Positions 37,682-52,427 of a stretch of DNA of 64,000 bases are shown here, piece by piece (position 1 is the stretch's first letter; every line of letters begins with the position of its first letter). Under the pieces are notes generated by a model. It ran no database searches, had not been told where the DNA came from, and worked only from the letters and a program-made list of their open reading frames with translations. The position numbers and the translations under genes are program-made. This DNA is from Novosphingobium mathurense (GTDB lineage Bacteria; Pseudomonadota; Alphaproteobacteria; Sphingomonadales; Sphingomonadaceae): assembly GCF_900168325.1 (NCBI RefSeq), contig NZ_FVZE01000002.1, positions 124,001 to 188,000 of the forward strand, given 5' to 3'.

Positions 37682-38325
37682 TGCGGTATCCTAAGCTTGC
37701 CGGGCGTCATCCGCAGCCGGGCATTGCCTTCAAGCGTGACTGTACGTTCGTTGAAATCGGCCTTCATCGTCTGCGCCGAGAAAGTGCCGGTGGGCACTTT
37801 ACCTTCGACGCCGCCTGTGCCGATGGCCTTGCGGTCCTTGACGTCGATGGCGACGTTGTTCGTCACCATGCGATAGCCGTCCGCCGCGGCGAAATTGACC
37901 GGTCCCTCGACGTTGATCGTCTCGGTATCGTAATCGTACGCGCCGCGCGGTGCATCGATCTTGCCCGGGCCGTCGCTGAGATTGAGCTGTGCCACGAGGT
38001 CCAGCATCTGCACGACCGGCACGCTCGCCGACTTCTGCACCGCGCTTCCGGCAGTGACCACGAAAGCCCGGCCGCGATCGTCGAGGCCGCGATAGGCTGC
38101 GTCGGCCACGCGGATACGCTCCTTGGTCACGGCCACCTTGTTGCGGTCGAGCAGGAAGCTGATCTCGCCGCGCGGCGACAGGGGCATGAGAATCATGATG
38201 GCGGCAACCACGCCGATCCCTGCCGGCAGGGCCTTGGCGAGGAAGCCGACCAGCCGGTCATGCGAACCGCCCGGCGCAGCGAAGTGCCGTCGTCGGTTGC
38301 GGATCTGGGTGGCTTCGACCGACAT
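37678..38325 (-). CDS. lptC: LPS export protein LptC
   Basis: Inner-membrane-anchored LptC hands LPS from the LptBFG transporter to LptA. The 215 residues have one N-terminal transmembrane segment (residues about 30-50, AGIGVVAAIMILMPL) and a periplasmic beta-rich OstA-like domain (GKIDAPRGAYDYDTETINVEGPV). It begins 6 bp after the rnd stop and overlaps lptA by 4 bp. The chain is slightly longer than E. coli LptC, which is common in alphaproteobacteria. Confidence 0.9.
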   Translation of the reverse strand: MSVEATQIRNRRRHFAAPGGSHDRLVGFLAKALPAGIGVVAAIMILMPLSPRGEISFLLDRNKVAVTKERIRVADAAYRGLDDRGRAFVVTAGSAVQKSASVPVVQMLDLVAQLNLSDGPGKIDAPRGAYDYDTETINVEGPVNFAAADGYRMVTNNVAIDVKDRKAIGTGGVEGKVPTGTFSAQTMKADFNERTVTLEGNARLRMTPGKLRIPQ

Positions 38326-38331
38326 GGTCGA

Positions 38332-38955
38332 TCAGGCGGCCTGGTGGCTGAAGATGTCGTGGTCGGGCCAGCCGGCAAGGTCGAGGCGCGCGCGCGCCGG
38401 CAGGAAGTCGAAACAGGCCTGCGCGATTTCGGTCCGCTTCTCGCGGGCAAGGCGCTCGACGAGAATTTCGTGCATGGCGTGCAGGTAGCGCACGTCCGAG
38501 GCCGCATAGTCCTTCTGCGCGTCGCTCAACTCGGGCGCCCCCCAGTCGCTCGACTGCTGCTGCTTCGACACTTCCTTGCCCAGCAGTTCGCGCACGAGGT
38601 CCTTGAGGCCATGGCGATCGGTGTAGGTGCGGACCAGTTTGCTGGCGATCTTGGTGCAGAACACCGGCGCGGCCATCACGCCCAGGTAATGTTCGATCGC
38701 GGCAAGGTCGAAGCGCGCGAAATGGTAGAGCTTGAGTCGCGCCGGATCGGCAAGGACAGCCTTGAGGTTGGGCGCGTCGAATGAGCTGCCGGGGCCGAAG
38801 CGGACGAGATGCTCGTCGCCCTTGCCATCGGAGATCTGGACCACGCAGAGGCGGTCGCGCGGGGTTATGAGGCCCATCGTCTCGGTATCGACGGCGACGG
38901 GGCCCGGGGCGAGGACGCCTTCGGGGAGATCTTCTTCGTGGAGATAGACAGCCAT
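38332..38955 (-). CDS. rnd: Ribonuclease D-type 3'-5' exonuclease
   Basis: Exoribonuclease of the DEDDy family. The 207 residues contain only the exonuclease domain: DTETMG (Asp-x-Glu), HFARFDLAAIE and YAASDVRYLH (Tyr and Asp). The C-terminal HRDC domains of E. coli RNase D are missing, as usual in sphingomonads. The ATG at 38955 is chosen; the upstream frame lacks similarity. It lies upstream of lptC in a three-gene unit and is divergent from ung. Confidence 0.88.
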   Translation of the reverse strand: MAVYLHEEDLPEGVLAPGPVAVDTETMGLITPRDRLCVVQISDGKGDEHLVRFGPGSSFDAPNLKAVLADPARLKLYHFARFDLAAIEHYLGVMAAPVFCTKIASKLVRTYTDRHGLKDLVRELLGKEVSKQQQSSDWGAPELSDAQKDYAASDVRYLHAMHEILVERLAREKRTEIAQACFDFLPARARLDLAGWPDHDIFSHQAA

Positions 38956-39047
38956 GGTCCGAAAATGCTTAGGGACTGGGCCGGTGTTTCGCAATGGGCG
39001 CTGTTCGCGAAGGGCGGCTCCGTGGCGCTTTCGGAGGACGAACGGGC

Positions 39048-39737
39048 ATGAATGCAACAGCAGCCGCGCAGTCGGTGCCCCCGGCATGGCAGCCGGCACT
39101 GGGCGAATTGCTCGAATCGCGCGAATCCAGACAGTTGGCTGAGTGGCTGAGAGCCGAGGAAGAGGCGGGCAAGCGAATCTATCCCCCGCGCGATCATCGC
39201 CTGCGGGCGCTCGAACTGACGCCGCTGGACGAGGTGAAGGTCGTGATCCTCGGCCAGGACCCCTATCACGGCGCGGGTCAGGCCCATGGCCTGGCTTTCT
39301 CGGTGCCCGAGGGCGTGCGGGTGCCGCCTTCGCTGGTCAACATCTACAAGGAACTGGCGGCCGACTGCGGCGTCACAGCGCCCGGGCACGGCAATCTGGA
39401 GCATTGGGCCCGTCAGGGCGTGCTGCTGCTCAACAACGCCCTGACCGTGCAGGAAGGGCAGGCCGGATCGCACCAGAAAAAGGGCTGGGAAGCGATCACC
39501 GATGCCGCCGTTGCCGCCGTTGCCGCCAAGAGCGATCCTTGCGTCTTCCTGCTCTGGGGCAATCACGCGCAGAAAAAGGCGATGCGGGTTCCCGGGCTGG
39601 CTTCGAGCCATCATCTCGTCCTGACGGCGCCGCATCCCAGCCCGCTGTCGGCCCATTCCGGGTTCTTCGGCTGCCGTCACTTCAGCCGCGCCAATGCCTT
39701 CCTGGCCGGGAACGGCCGCGGGAGGATCGACTGGTAG
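39048..39737 (+). CDS. ung: Uracil-DNA glycosylase
   Basis: Family 1 UDG that removes uracil from DNA. The 229 residues show the water-activating loop GQDPYH (residues 69-74, catalytic Asp71), the Ser-rich PPSL element, LLLNNALTV, and the Leu-intercalation loop HPSPLSAH. The ATG at 39048 has GGAGG upstream. A terminator at 39826 may end this transcript together with convergent gltD. Confidence 0.95.
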   Translation: MNATAAAQSVPPAWQPALGELLESRESRQLAEWLRAEEEAGKRIYPPRDHRLRALELTPLDEVKVVILGQDPYHGAGQAHGLAFSVPEGVRVPPSLVNIYKELAADCGVTAPGHGNLEHWARQGVLLLNNALTVQEGQAGSHQKKGWEAITDAAVAAVAAKSDPCVFLLWGNHAQKKAMRVPGLASSHHLVLTAPHPSPLSAHSGFFGCRHFSRANAFLAGNGRGRIDW

Positions 39738-39825
39738 GCGTTAAGCTTCCGCGTCCGACCCGCTATTGCCATTCGTTTCGCTCGCCTGAGCCTGTCGGTG
39801 GATGGCGTGGCCTGTAGAGCCAACG

Positions 39826-39861
39826 GAAAAGGGGCGCGCCTTACGGCACGCCCCTTTCTTG
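39826..39861. terminator. Terminator between ung and gltD
   Basis: GGGGCGCGCC/GGCACGCCCC stem, one imperfect pair, flanked by AAAA on the left and TTT on the right. It is better on the minus strand, where it ends the gltB-gltD message after a 26-bp gap. Confidence 0.75.
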
Positions 39862-39879
39862 TTTTCGGTCCGGTCAGGA

Positions 39880-41313
<1,434 letters not shown>

Positions 41314-41333
41314 TTTCGCAATATCCTCGTGAA

Positions 41334-45974
<4,641 letters not shown>

Positions 45975-46296
45975 CGATATTAATCCATCCTGTCATTTTT
46001 GCCGGGGCCTGCACAGCCGCGCACGACCAGCGCACGCGAATCGCGCACTATCCAGCACGCGGCATAGTGACCCCACGATCCCCATGACGATTGAACGCCG
46101 GTTTTGCAACCGCGAAGGCGCATTTCGGCGCAGTAATGGTGCCGACTATGCTGGAAAAAGGGGCATTTTATTATCGAAGCCCCGCCCCGGCTGGGCCGGA
46201 ACGGGGCTCGGGGATTCAGCGATTCGCCGTTGCAGCGTGGAACTGCGGGGCCCGATTCCCGCCCGATCGGGCAGGTAACCGGGTGTCAGGAGCCGG
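45975..46296. other. Non-coding gap upstream of gltB
   Basis: 322 bp between divergent sides of gltB and the end of the acidic-protein gene. I see no gene and no clear sigma-54 or NtrC site. A short inverted repeat AGCCCCG/CGGGGCT lies at 46178-46208, about 90 nt after the acidic-protein stop on the minus strand, and may serve as a weak transcript end. The gltB promoter should lie in its left half. Confidence 0.5.
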
Positions 46297-48471
46297 TCAG
46301 GCGGCGCCGCTCATGCGCTGCAGGGTGGCCAGGGCCTCGCGCAGGGCGCGCTCGGTCTGGTCCGTGTCCTGCCGTCCGGGAGCGTCGAACGGGCGACGGG
46401 CCTGGAACTCGCTGGGCATGGAAGGCTGTTCCGTGGCCTCGTGCTGTGCCTGCGTACCGTCGAAGCGGTATTCGGTTCGGGCGGGCTCATCGCCGGGAAA
46501 GACGACCATGGGCTGGATGCCTTCGTCGGTTTCCGGCTCGTCGATGCGCACGAACGGCTGGCGCGGTACGGCGCGAGACATGTTGAGAAGCGAGGAATAG
46601 CCCTCGTCGATCACTTCTTCCTCGTCTTCCGCTTCGTCCTCGGCCTCGGCGTAGTCTGCGTATTGCGCGTCGGCATAGTCCTCGGCGAACTCGCCATCGG
46701 CCTCGGCTTCATCGTCGTAATGCATGACCGGCGCGGAAGGCGCAGCGGGCTTGGTCTTGAGAAGTTCGCCGATGTGGCGCGGCGGAATGTATCCGGGAAG
46801 GGCCTCGCCCTCGTCGAACGAATCCAGTCCCACGGGGCGCAGCGCGGCCGGGACTTGCTGCGCTGCAACAGGCTCTTCGTTCCAGCTCTGGGCGAGAGCT
46901 TCGATCTGCTGTTCGAGTTCGGTTGCGGGTTCGGCGTCCTCAAGGGGCTGCGCCAGTTCGACAAGGGAGGTTTCGATCTCCGCTGCGGGAGCCTCGAAAC
47001 CTGCGTGGTCGACGTGGTCCCAGTCGACGGGATCGCCGTTTTCCTCGCTCGCTTCTTCAGTGTCAGCGAATTCGGTGTCGTCGATTGCAGCGTCTTCGGT
47101 TTCGGCCTCTTCGAAGTCTGCCGTCTCTATCCCGGCTTCGACGACGTTCTCGTCAGCCAGTTCGAACGGTGTGGCTTCGGGGGCTTCCGGCTCGGCGGGC
47201 AGGGTTTCGTTGAATGCGACAGGCTCGATCGGAGTCGGCTGAACCTGAGGGCGCTCGAACTGGAGCGGCTTGAAGGCGAGCGGCGTGACTTTCGCCGCTT
47301 CCGGAGCGACCGGTGCGAAAGTCTCGCGTGCTTCGCCGAGGTCGACCGCATTCTGCGCGGCGATCTCCTCGCGGCGCTTGGCCATGGCGAGGGCGAGGCG
47401 CTCGAGCAGTTCGACATGCGAAAGCGCTTCGAGATCGGCCGAGGCGATACGGTCCGCGGCAGTGTGTCCGCTCGGTGCCGGGGCGCGGTCGGCCTGAGAT
47501 TCGCGGGCTTGGCCCCGATCGCCTTCGTCGTGCGCTTCGGGCTGCTTTTCCAGCGAATCGATGATCGCCCTGGTCAGCACCGCAAACGGCGTCGAGCGGT
47601 CGTAGGGCGCCTGGTAGAAGGGGGCGTGGGCACCGGGGGCCGGCTCGGCGTCGATGCCCGGCTCGGCATCGAGATCGGCGATCGAGAGGATCGCCCGTTC
47701 GTCGCGGCGCGTCGCCTGTTCGACCGGCGCGGCCGGCCTGCTGGAAAGATCGCGCGAGTAGCTGTCGAACAGGTGGTTGCTGACCGGGGCCTTGGCCGTG
47801 AACGAAGGCGCTTCGTCCTCGATGACCTCGAATTCGGCGGTTTCGACATCTGTCGCTTCAGCCTCGCAAGGTTCGGCCTCAAGCGCTTCGCCGTCCTCGA
47901 CGACGGCGAGTTCGGCGTCCTCGACCTCGATTTCATCCGCTTCGAATGCGGCAGGGGCGAACGATGCGACCGGCGCCTCGGCTTCTTCCGGGAAGTCTTC
48001 CAGATCGAGATCGGCGGTTTCGGCGATTCGGGCGTCTGCCGTCTCGAGCGTCTCCGCGTCCTCGACCGGCGCTGCGGCGGCTTCGGCCTGCGCGGGCATC
48101 TCGTGGGCGACGAAAGCGGGCGTGGCGAGCTCGGCAGCCGGCTGCATGCGGCGGCGCCTCGTGACTTCGCCTGCAGCGGGGCGGGCGATTCGGCGGGCAA
48201 CCACGGCACCGACGATGCCGCCAAGCCCGGTCATGGCCAGCGCTATCAGGATGCGTGCGGTCGCACCGAGTGGCGGGGCCGCCATGGGGACCAGCGAATT
48301 GATATGCGTGGTCGCGACCAGCTGTTCGAAAATGGCCGGCTTGATGGCAATGCTGGCCAGACCGAAGAGGGCGCCGAACCAGAGGGCCACGATGGCCGGG
48401 AACAGCGGGTGGCGGCTGATCGGCTGCTTTCCTCCGGCTTTCCTGCGTGTGTTGTGGGCCACGTTTTCCAT
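46297..48471 (-). CDS. Large acidic two-helix membrane protein, unknown function
   Basis: I do not recognise a named family. The 724 residues start with a basic N-terminal tail (about 1-22), two hydrophobic helices (about 24-45 and 72-94) joined by a short loop, and an Arg-rich stretch. A very long Glu/Asp/Ala-rich region (about 110-640) follows, probably disordered and cytoplasmic, with a Tyr/Asp-rich acidic cluster (YADAQYADYAEAEDE) near the end. The last 60 residues are less acidic and may be structured. It starts 27 bp after an EPS glycosyltransferase gene and so probably belongs to that transcript. A scaffolding or partitioning role is possible but speculative. Confidence 0.7.
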   Translation of the reverse strand: MENVAHNTRRKAGGKQPISRHPLFPAIVALWFGALFGLASIAIKPAIFEQLVATTHINSLVPMAAPPLGATARILIALAMTGLGGIVGAVVARRIARPAAGEVTRRRRMQPAAELATPAFVAHEMPAQAEAAAAPVEDAETLETADARIAETADLDLEDFPEEAEAPVASFAPAAFEADEIEVEDAELAVVEDGEALEAEPCEAEATDVETAEFEVIEDEAPSFTAKAPVSNHLFDSYSRDLSSRPAAPVEQATRRDERAILSIADLDAEPGIDAEPAPGAHAPFYQAPYDRSTPFAVLTRAIIDSLEKQPEAHDEGDRGQARESQADRAPAPSGHTAADRIASADLEALSHVELLERLALAMAKRREEIAAQNAVDLGEARETFAPVAPEAAKVTPLAFKPLQFERPQVQPTPIEPVAFNETLPAEPEAPEATPFELADENVVEAGIETADFEEAETEDAAIDDTEFADTEEASEENGDPVDWDHVDHAGFEAPAAEIETSLVELAQPLEDAEPATELEQQIEALAQSWNEEPVAAQQVPAALRPVGLDSFDEGEALPGYIPPRHIGELLKTKPAAPSAPVMHYDDEAEADGEFAEDYADAQYADYAEAEDEAEDEEEVIDEGYSSLLNMSRAVPRQPFVRIDEPETDEGIQPMVVFPGDEPARTEYRFDGTQAQHEATEQPSMPSEFQARRPFDAPGRQDTDQTERALREALATLQRMSGAA

Positions 48472-48498
48472 CCCGTTCTCAAATTGCGCGAGGCGATG

Positions 48499-49740
48499 TC
48501 ATGCAGCGACACTGCCCGTGTTTTCAGCCTTCAGGGGTGCCAGCATTTGGTAAACGTCTTGATAACGAGCCGCGTTCACGGCCCAATCGTGCCGGGTTTC
48601 GACATGTTCGCGGCCAGCCTTGCGGTAGGCAGGCCAGTGCCCGCGATCCTCCAGCAGCCCGGCAAGGGCGTTGGCGCAGGCCCGGGGATCGTCCGGCGTG
48701 AACAGCACGCCCGTCCGGCCATGCGTGACGAGTTCGCGATGCCCGCCGACATCGCTGGCGGCGACCAGTTTGTCCTGCGCCATCGCCTCGAGCGGCTTGA
48801 GCGGGGTGACGAGATCGGTCAGTCGGCTGCGCTTGCGCGGATAGGCCATGATGTCGGCCAGAGCGTAATAGCGTTCGACCTCATGGTGCGGCACGCGGCC
48901 GACGAAGCGAATGGCCTGCTCCGCGGGCGATGCCGCCGCCTGCGCGCGCAGGGCCGCCTCACAAGGCCCGCCGCCAACGAGCAGCAGGCGCGCGTCGCTC
49001 CGGCGCTGGACGAGATGGTCCATGGCCTCGATCAGTACGTCGATGCCTTCGTAGTCATAGAAGCTGCCGATGAAGCCGATCACCGGGCAGGGCGCGCCGT
49101 CCACCTCGAAACCCAGGGCACGGGCCAATGCGGCGTCGCGCTTCGCCGGCTCGCCGAAGAGGGTGAGGTCGACGCCGTTGGGCATGACGGTGATTCGCTC
49201 CGGCGGCGTGCCGCGCCCGACGAGATCGGCCTTGAGACCTTCGCAGATCGTCACCACGGCATCGGCGCGCGAGACGACGTGGCTCTCCAGCTTGCGGGTC
49301 AGCCGGTACTTGAGCGAACCTTCGCTGCCGGTACCGTTGCCGACTGCGGCGTCCTCCCAGAACGCGCGGATTTCATAGACCACCGGAATGCCGTGGCGGC
49401 GGGCGACACGCAGGGCGGCCTGACCGCACAGGGCCGGGGAATGGGCGTGGATCACGTCGGGCCGCCATTCGCGCACGACCGCTTCGATGCCCTGCGCGAA
49501 AAGCGAGATTTCGCGCCACTCGCGCAGGCCGACAGGGCCGCTTGCCGCGCCGACCGTGCGATGGAAGAGCAGGCCGTCGGCTTCCTCGGCTACCGGCCCT
49601 TCGGCCGTGTGCCGCAGGCCGGTGACGCCGCGCACATCGTAGCCCATCGCGGCTTGTGCCTTGAGGATCGCCCGGGTGCGGAAGGTATAGCCGCTTTGCA
49701 TCGGCAACGAATGATCGAGGACGTGGAGGATGCGTGTCAT
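48499..49740 (-). CDS. Glycosyltransferase family 4, PEP-CTERM/exosortase-A EPS type
   Basis: GT-B glycosyltransferase of 413 residues. Its N terminus, RILHVLDHSLPMQSGYTFR, and the following VRGVTGLRH match the exosortase-A-associated glycosyltransferase subfamily (Daro_2409 type) as I remember it. Donor-binding features are VMPNGVD, FIGSFYDYEG, and the EX7E-like region PRKRSRLTDLVTPLKPLEAMA. The ATG at 49740 is preferred to a TTG at 49749. The acidic membrane protein follows 27 bp later. It presumably adds a sugar to the lipid-linked EPS repeat unit. Confidence 0.88.
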   Translation of the reverse strand: MTRILHVLDHSLPMQSGYTFRTRAILKAQAAMGYDVRGVTGLRHTAEGPVAEEADGLLFHRTVGAASGPVGLREWREISLFAQGIEAVVREWRPDVIHAHSPALCGQAALRVARRHGIPVVYEIRAFWEDAAVGNGTGSEGSLKYRLTRKLESHVVSRADAVVTICEGLKADLVGRGTPPERITVMPNGVDLTLFGEPAKRDAALARALGFEVDGAPCPVIGFIGSFYDYEGIDVLIEAMDHLVQRRSDARLLLVGGGPCEAALRAQAAASPAEQAIRFVGRVPHHEVERYYALADIMAYPRKRSRLTDLVTPLKPLEAMAQDKLVAASDVGGHRELVTHGRTGVLFTPDDPRACANALAGLLEDRGHWPAYRKAGREHVETRHDWAVNAARYQDVYQMLAPLKAENTGSVAA

Positions 49741-49767
49741 GACCTGCAAATCCCTAGCTTGTAAGGC

Positions 49768-49782
49768 TTAACGCGCCGTCAA
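49768..49782. promoter_or_regulatory. CtrA-like site between divergent EPS units
   Basis: TTAA-N7-TCAA differs from the CtrA consensus TTAA-N7-TTAA by one base. It sits in the 66-bp divergent gap between the glycosyltransferase and the O-ligase unit, about 1.8 kb from ctrA itself. Confidence 0.35.
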
Positions 49783-49806
49783 CCCGAGGCTGATATCGCC
49801 CTTGGC

Positions 49807-49995
49807 ATGGTCGATATTCTCGCCCTTGCCCTGTCTCACGGACTGCTCGCGCTGGCTGCGCTGCGCCTGCTGGCGCGCCCGGACCTCGACGAGGAGGGAC
49901 GCGATGATGCAGGCGGCGGTCTCAAGGCCCGGCTGGCTCAGAAGCGCAAGATGCGCGTGCCGACGCAAGGCGAAGGCGTGCTGCCCGATGCTTGA
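49807..49995 (+). CDS. 62-residue membrane protein coupled to the O-ligase
   Basis: Short product with one hydrophobic helix (residues about 3-22, ILALALSHGLLALAALRLLA), then an acidic patch (DLDEEGRDD) and a basic tail. Codon third positions are almost all G or C, as in real genes here. Its stop (TGA 49993-49995) overlaps the ligase start codon region (ATG 49988), so the two are likely translated together. I do not recognise a family. It may help the ligase or anchor a complex; no function is claimed. Confidence 0.6.
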   Translation: MVDILALALSHGLLALAALRLLARPDLDEEGRDDAGGGLKARLAQKRKMRVPTQGEGVLPDA

Positions 49996-51355
49996 CCTTG
50001 GCCTGACGGCATTCCTCGCCTGTTTCCTGGTCATGGGCTTCAAGCGCCCGTTCCTGTGGGTGCTGTGCTATCTCTACGTCGACATCGTTTCGCCCCAGGT
50101 CATTTCCTGGGGCATCCTGTCCAGCGTTCCGGTATCGCTGATTACCTTCGCCGCGGCCTTCGGCGGCTGGCTTCTGCTCGAAGACAAGCGCGATTCGCGC
50201 TTCACGCTGCGGCAGGCCCTGCTTGCGATGCTGCTCGCCTATTGCGCGATGACCACGTTGACCGCCGATTATCCGGCGGAAGCGCTGGAGAAATGGGCCT
50301 GGGTCTGGAAGGCACTGGTCTTCGCGATCTTTCTGCCGCTGACGGTGCGCACGCGCCTGCGAATCGAGGCCGTGGCGCTGGTCATGGTCCTGGCGGCAAG
50401 CGCCCTGATCATCGATGGTGGCATCAAGACGGTGATGGGCGGTGGCGGCTACGGCACGCTGCGGATCTTCGTCGACAACAATGCCGGTCTGTTCGAAGGC
50501 TCGATCCTGTCCTGCGTCGCCATCTCGATCATCCCGGTGGTGATCTGGCTGGCACGCTACGGCACGATCTTCCCGTCCGACTGGCGGGTCTGGACCTTCG
50601 CCTGCGCGCTCATCTTCGCCTGCGCGCTGATCCCGGTCGGCACCCAGGCGCGCACCGGCCTGATGTGCCTTGCCGTGCTCTGCGTCCTGTACCTGCGCAC
50701 CGCGAAGCACCGCGTGCTGATCGCCGGCGGCATGGCCGTCGCACTCCTCGCCGCCGTACCGTTCTTGCCGCAATCGTTCCTCGCGCGCATGAGCACGATC
50801 GAGAACCACCAGTCCGACCAGTCCGCCAGCACCCGGCTCGGCGTTTGGAAGTGGACCTGGGACTATGCCAGGGAGCATCCGCTGGGCGGCGGCTTCGAGG
50901 TCTACCTGTCGAGCGAGGTGCAATACGATACGGTTGCCCGCGACTCGGATGGCAGCAATGTCGTGATCGAGCGGGAAAGAGTGGTCGAGAAGGGCCGTGC
51001 CTTCCATTCGAGCTATTTCGAAATGCTGGGCGAACAGGGTTTCCCGGGGTTGTTGCTGTGGCTGCTGATCCAGGGCCTCGGCATTCTTCAGATGGAGATT
51101 ATCCGGCGGCGCTGGAAAGGGCGCACCGAGGCTGACGAGGCATGGGTTGCACCGCTCGCGAACGCATTGCAGCTCGCGCACGTGGTCTACATGGTCGGAT
51201 CGCTCTTCGTGGGCATCGCTTTCCAGCCCTTCATCCTCATGCTGGTCGGCCTGCAATGCGGATTCTGGAGCTACCTCAAGCGCATCGGCCATCCGGCCAA
51301 GATCGGGCAGGGCGAATCGCGCCGCAAGGCCGTGCGCACGATGCAGCCGGCCTGA
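49988..51355 (+). CDS. O-antigen/O-glycosylation ligase-like membrane protein, exosortase-A associated
   Basis: Polytopic inner-membrane protein of the O-antigen ligase/polymerase (Wzy/WaaL-like) superfamily, 455 residues with about ten hydrophobic segments. The N-terminal run GLTAFLACFLVMGFKRPFLWV with SPQVISWG matches the probable O-glycosylation ligase group of exosortase-A EPS loci. The long periplasmic loop contains STRLGVWKWTWDYAREHPLGGG, the usual signature, and SSYFEMLGEQGFPGLLLW. The ATG at 49988 lies inside the end of the small upstream gene. It likely joins or polymerises EPS units. Confidence 0.88.
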   Translation: MLDLGLTAFLACFLVMGFKRPFLWVLCYLYVDIVSPQVISWGILSSVPVSLITFAAAFGGWLLLEDKRDSRFTLRQALLAMLLAYCAMTTLTADYPAEALEKWAWVWKALVFAIFLPLTVRTRLRIEAVALVMVLAASALIIDGGIKTVMGGGGYGTLRIFVDNNAGLFEGSILSCVAISIIPVVIWLARYGTIFPSDWRVWTFACALIFACALIPVGTQARTGLMCLAVLCVLYLRTAKHRVLIAGGMAVALLAAVPFLPQSFLARMSTIENHQSDQSASTRLGVWKWTWDYAREHPLGGGFEVYLSSEVQYDTVARDSDGSNVVIERERVVEKGRAFHSSYFEMLGEQGFPGLLLWLLIQGLGILQMEIIRRRWKGRTEADEAWVAPLANALQLAHVVYMVGSLFVGIAFQPFILMLVGLQCGFWSYLKRIGHPAKIGQGESRRKAVRTMQPA

Positions 51356-51431
51356 GCGAATTCTAACCCTTTCGGGCAATTCCAGAGGGGGTAATCGCGG
51401 CCGTCTGCGACAAATCGCATGATTTCAGAAG

Positions 51432-51491
51432 GAATCCCGATTTTGCATTAACGGCAAATTTACCTTTAACCTTCATTGCTCATATGGTTAA
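51432..51491 (+). promoter_or_regulatory. ctrA promoter region with GANTC and CtrA-like sites
   Basis: GAATC at 51432-51436 is a CcrM-type GANTC site. TTAA-N7-TTTA at 51448-51462 is one base off the CtrA consensus, and further TTAA half-sites lie at 51466 and 51488. This fits autoregulation and methylation control as in Caulobacter ctrA. Confidence 0.55.
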
Positions 51492-51557
51492 TTCACGGCA
51501 ATGTCCGTTTATGCAGGGTTAGCGTAAGCGGACTATGGGGAAAAAGGGGGTTACCTC

Positions 51558-52253
51558 ATGCGAGTGCTGTTGATCGAGGACGAACCGACCACGGCCCGGG
51601 CGATCGAGCTCATGCTGTCGGCCGAAGGCTTCAATGTTTACTCGACGGATCTCGGCGAAGAAGGCCTCGATCTGGGCAAGCTCTACGATTACGACATCAT
51701 TCTTCTGGACCTGAACCTGCCGGATATGCACGGCTATGACGTCCTCAAGAAGCTGCGCGTCGCCAAGGTGCAGACGCCCGTCCTGATCCTTTCCGGCATT
51801 TCCGAGATGGACTCCAAGGTCCGTTCGTTCGGCTTCGGCGCGGACGACTACGTGACCAAGCCGTTCCATCGCGAAGAGCTGATCGCCCGCATCCATGCGG
51901 TCGTACGCCGCTCGAAGGGCCATTCGCAGTCGGTCATCCGCACCGGCAAGCTGATCGTCAACCTCGACGCCAAGACGGTTGAGGTCGACGGCGCCCGCGT
52001 GCACCTGACCGGCAAGGAATACGCGATGCTCGAGCTGCTTTCGCTGCGCAAGGGCACGACGCTGACCAAGGAAATGTTCCTCAACCACCTTTACGGCGGC
52101 ATGGATGAGCCGGAGCTGAAGATCATCGACGTCTTCATCTGCAAGCTGCGCAAGAAGCTCAGCCACGCCTGCGGCGGTGCCAACTACATCGAGACGGTCT
52201 GGGGCCGCGGCTACGTGCTGCGCGATCCGGACGAGCAGGCCGAAGCGGCCTGA
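51558..52253 (+). CDS. ctrA: Cell-cycle response regulator CtrA
   Basis: OmpR-family response regulator controlling cell-cycle, motility and envelope genes in alphaproteobacteria. The 231 residues carry a receiver domain with phospho-acceptor Asp51 ([11 protein letters not shown]), Thr/Lys switch residues ([14 protein letters not shown]), and a winged-helix DNA-binding domain (about 128-224; [23 protein letters not shown], [10 protein letters not shown]). The C terminus ends in Ala-Ala, the ClpXP degradation signal known from Caulobacter CtrA. It has its own promoter and terminator, so it is monocistronic. Confidence 0.96.
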   Translation: MRVLLIEDEPTTARAIELMLSAEGFNVYSTDLGEEGLDLGKLYDYDIILLDLNLPDMHGYDVLKKLRVAKVQTPVLILSGISEMDSKVRSFGFGADDYVTKPFHREELIARIHAVVRRSKGHSQSVIRTGKLIVNLDAKTVEVDGARVHLTGKEYAMLELLSLRKGTTLTKEMFLNHLYGGMDEPELKIIDVFICKLRKKLSHACGGANYIETVWGRGYVLRDPDEQAEAA

Positions 52254-52282
52254 TCCCAGCGTTTCGCTTAATGATGAATCGA

Positions 52283-52311
52283 ACGGCCTGCCCCTTAGGG
52301 CGGGCCGTTTT
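52283..52311 (+). terminator. ctrA terminator
   Basis: ACGGCCTGCCC/GGGCGGGCCGT stem (one G-T pair) with a 4-nt loop, then TTTT. It starts 29 bp after the ctrA stop. Confidence 0.85.
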
Positions 52312-52427
52312 CGTATGTGGCGGGTAAGTATGGCCCGGTCCGGCCGTGCGAATTGGACCTTTGGCAATGCGCGATTGTGCGCAATGAAGGGTCCATTCCA
52401 GTCCGCTGCTGTCGAGAGCCGATCGTC

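Noticed and set aside
46441..49764. 1107-codon open frame opposite the acidic protein and glycosyltransferase
   Set aside because: It spans two real genes on the other strand, and its low-complexity product mirrors the Glu/Ala codons of the acidic gene.
52317..52427. Upstream extension of the PepSY gene from a GTG at 52317
   Set aside because: It begins immediately after the ctrA terminator hairpin and adds a Cys-rich leader with no similarity to the family N terminus.
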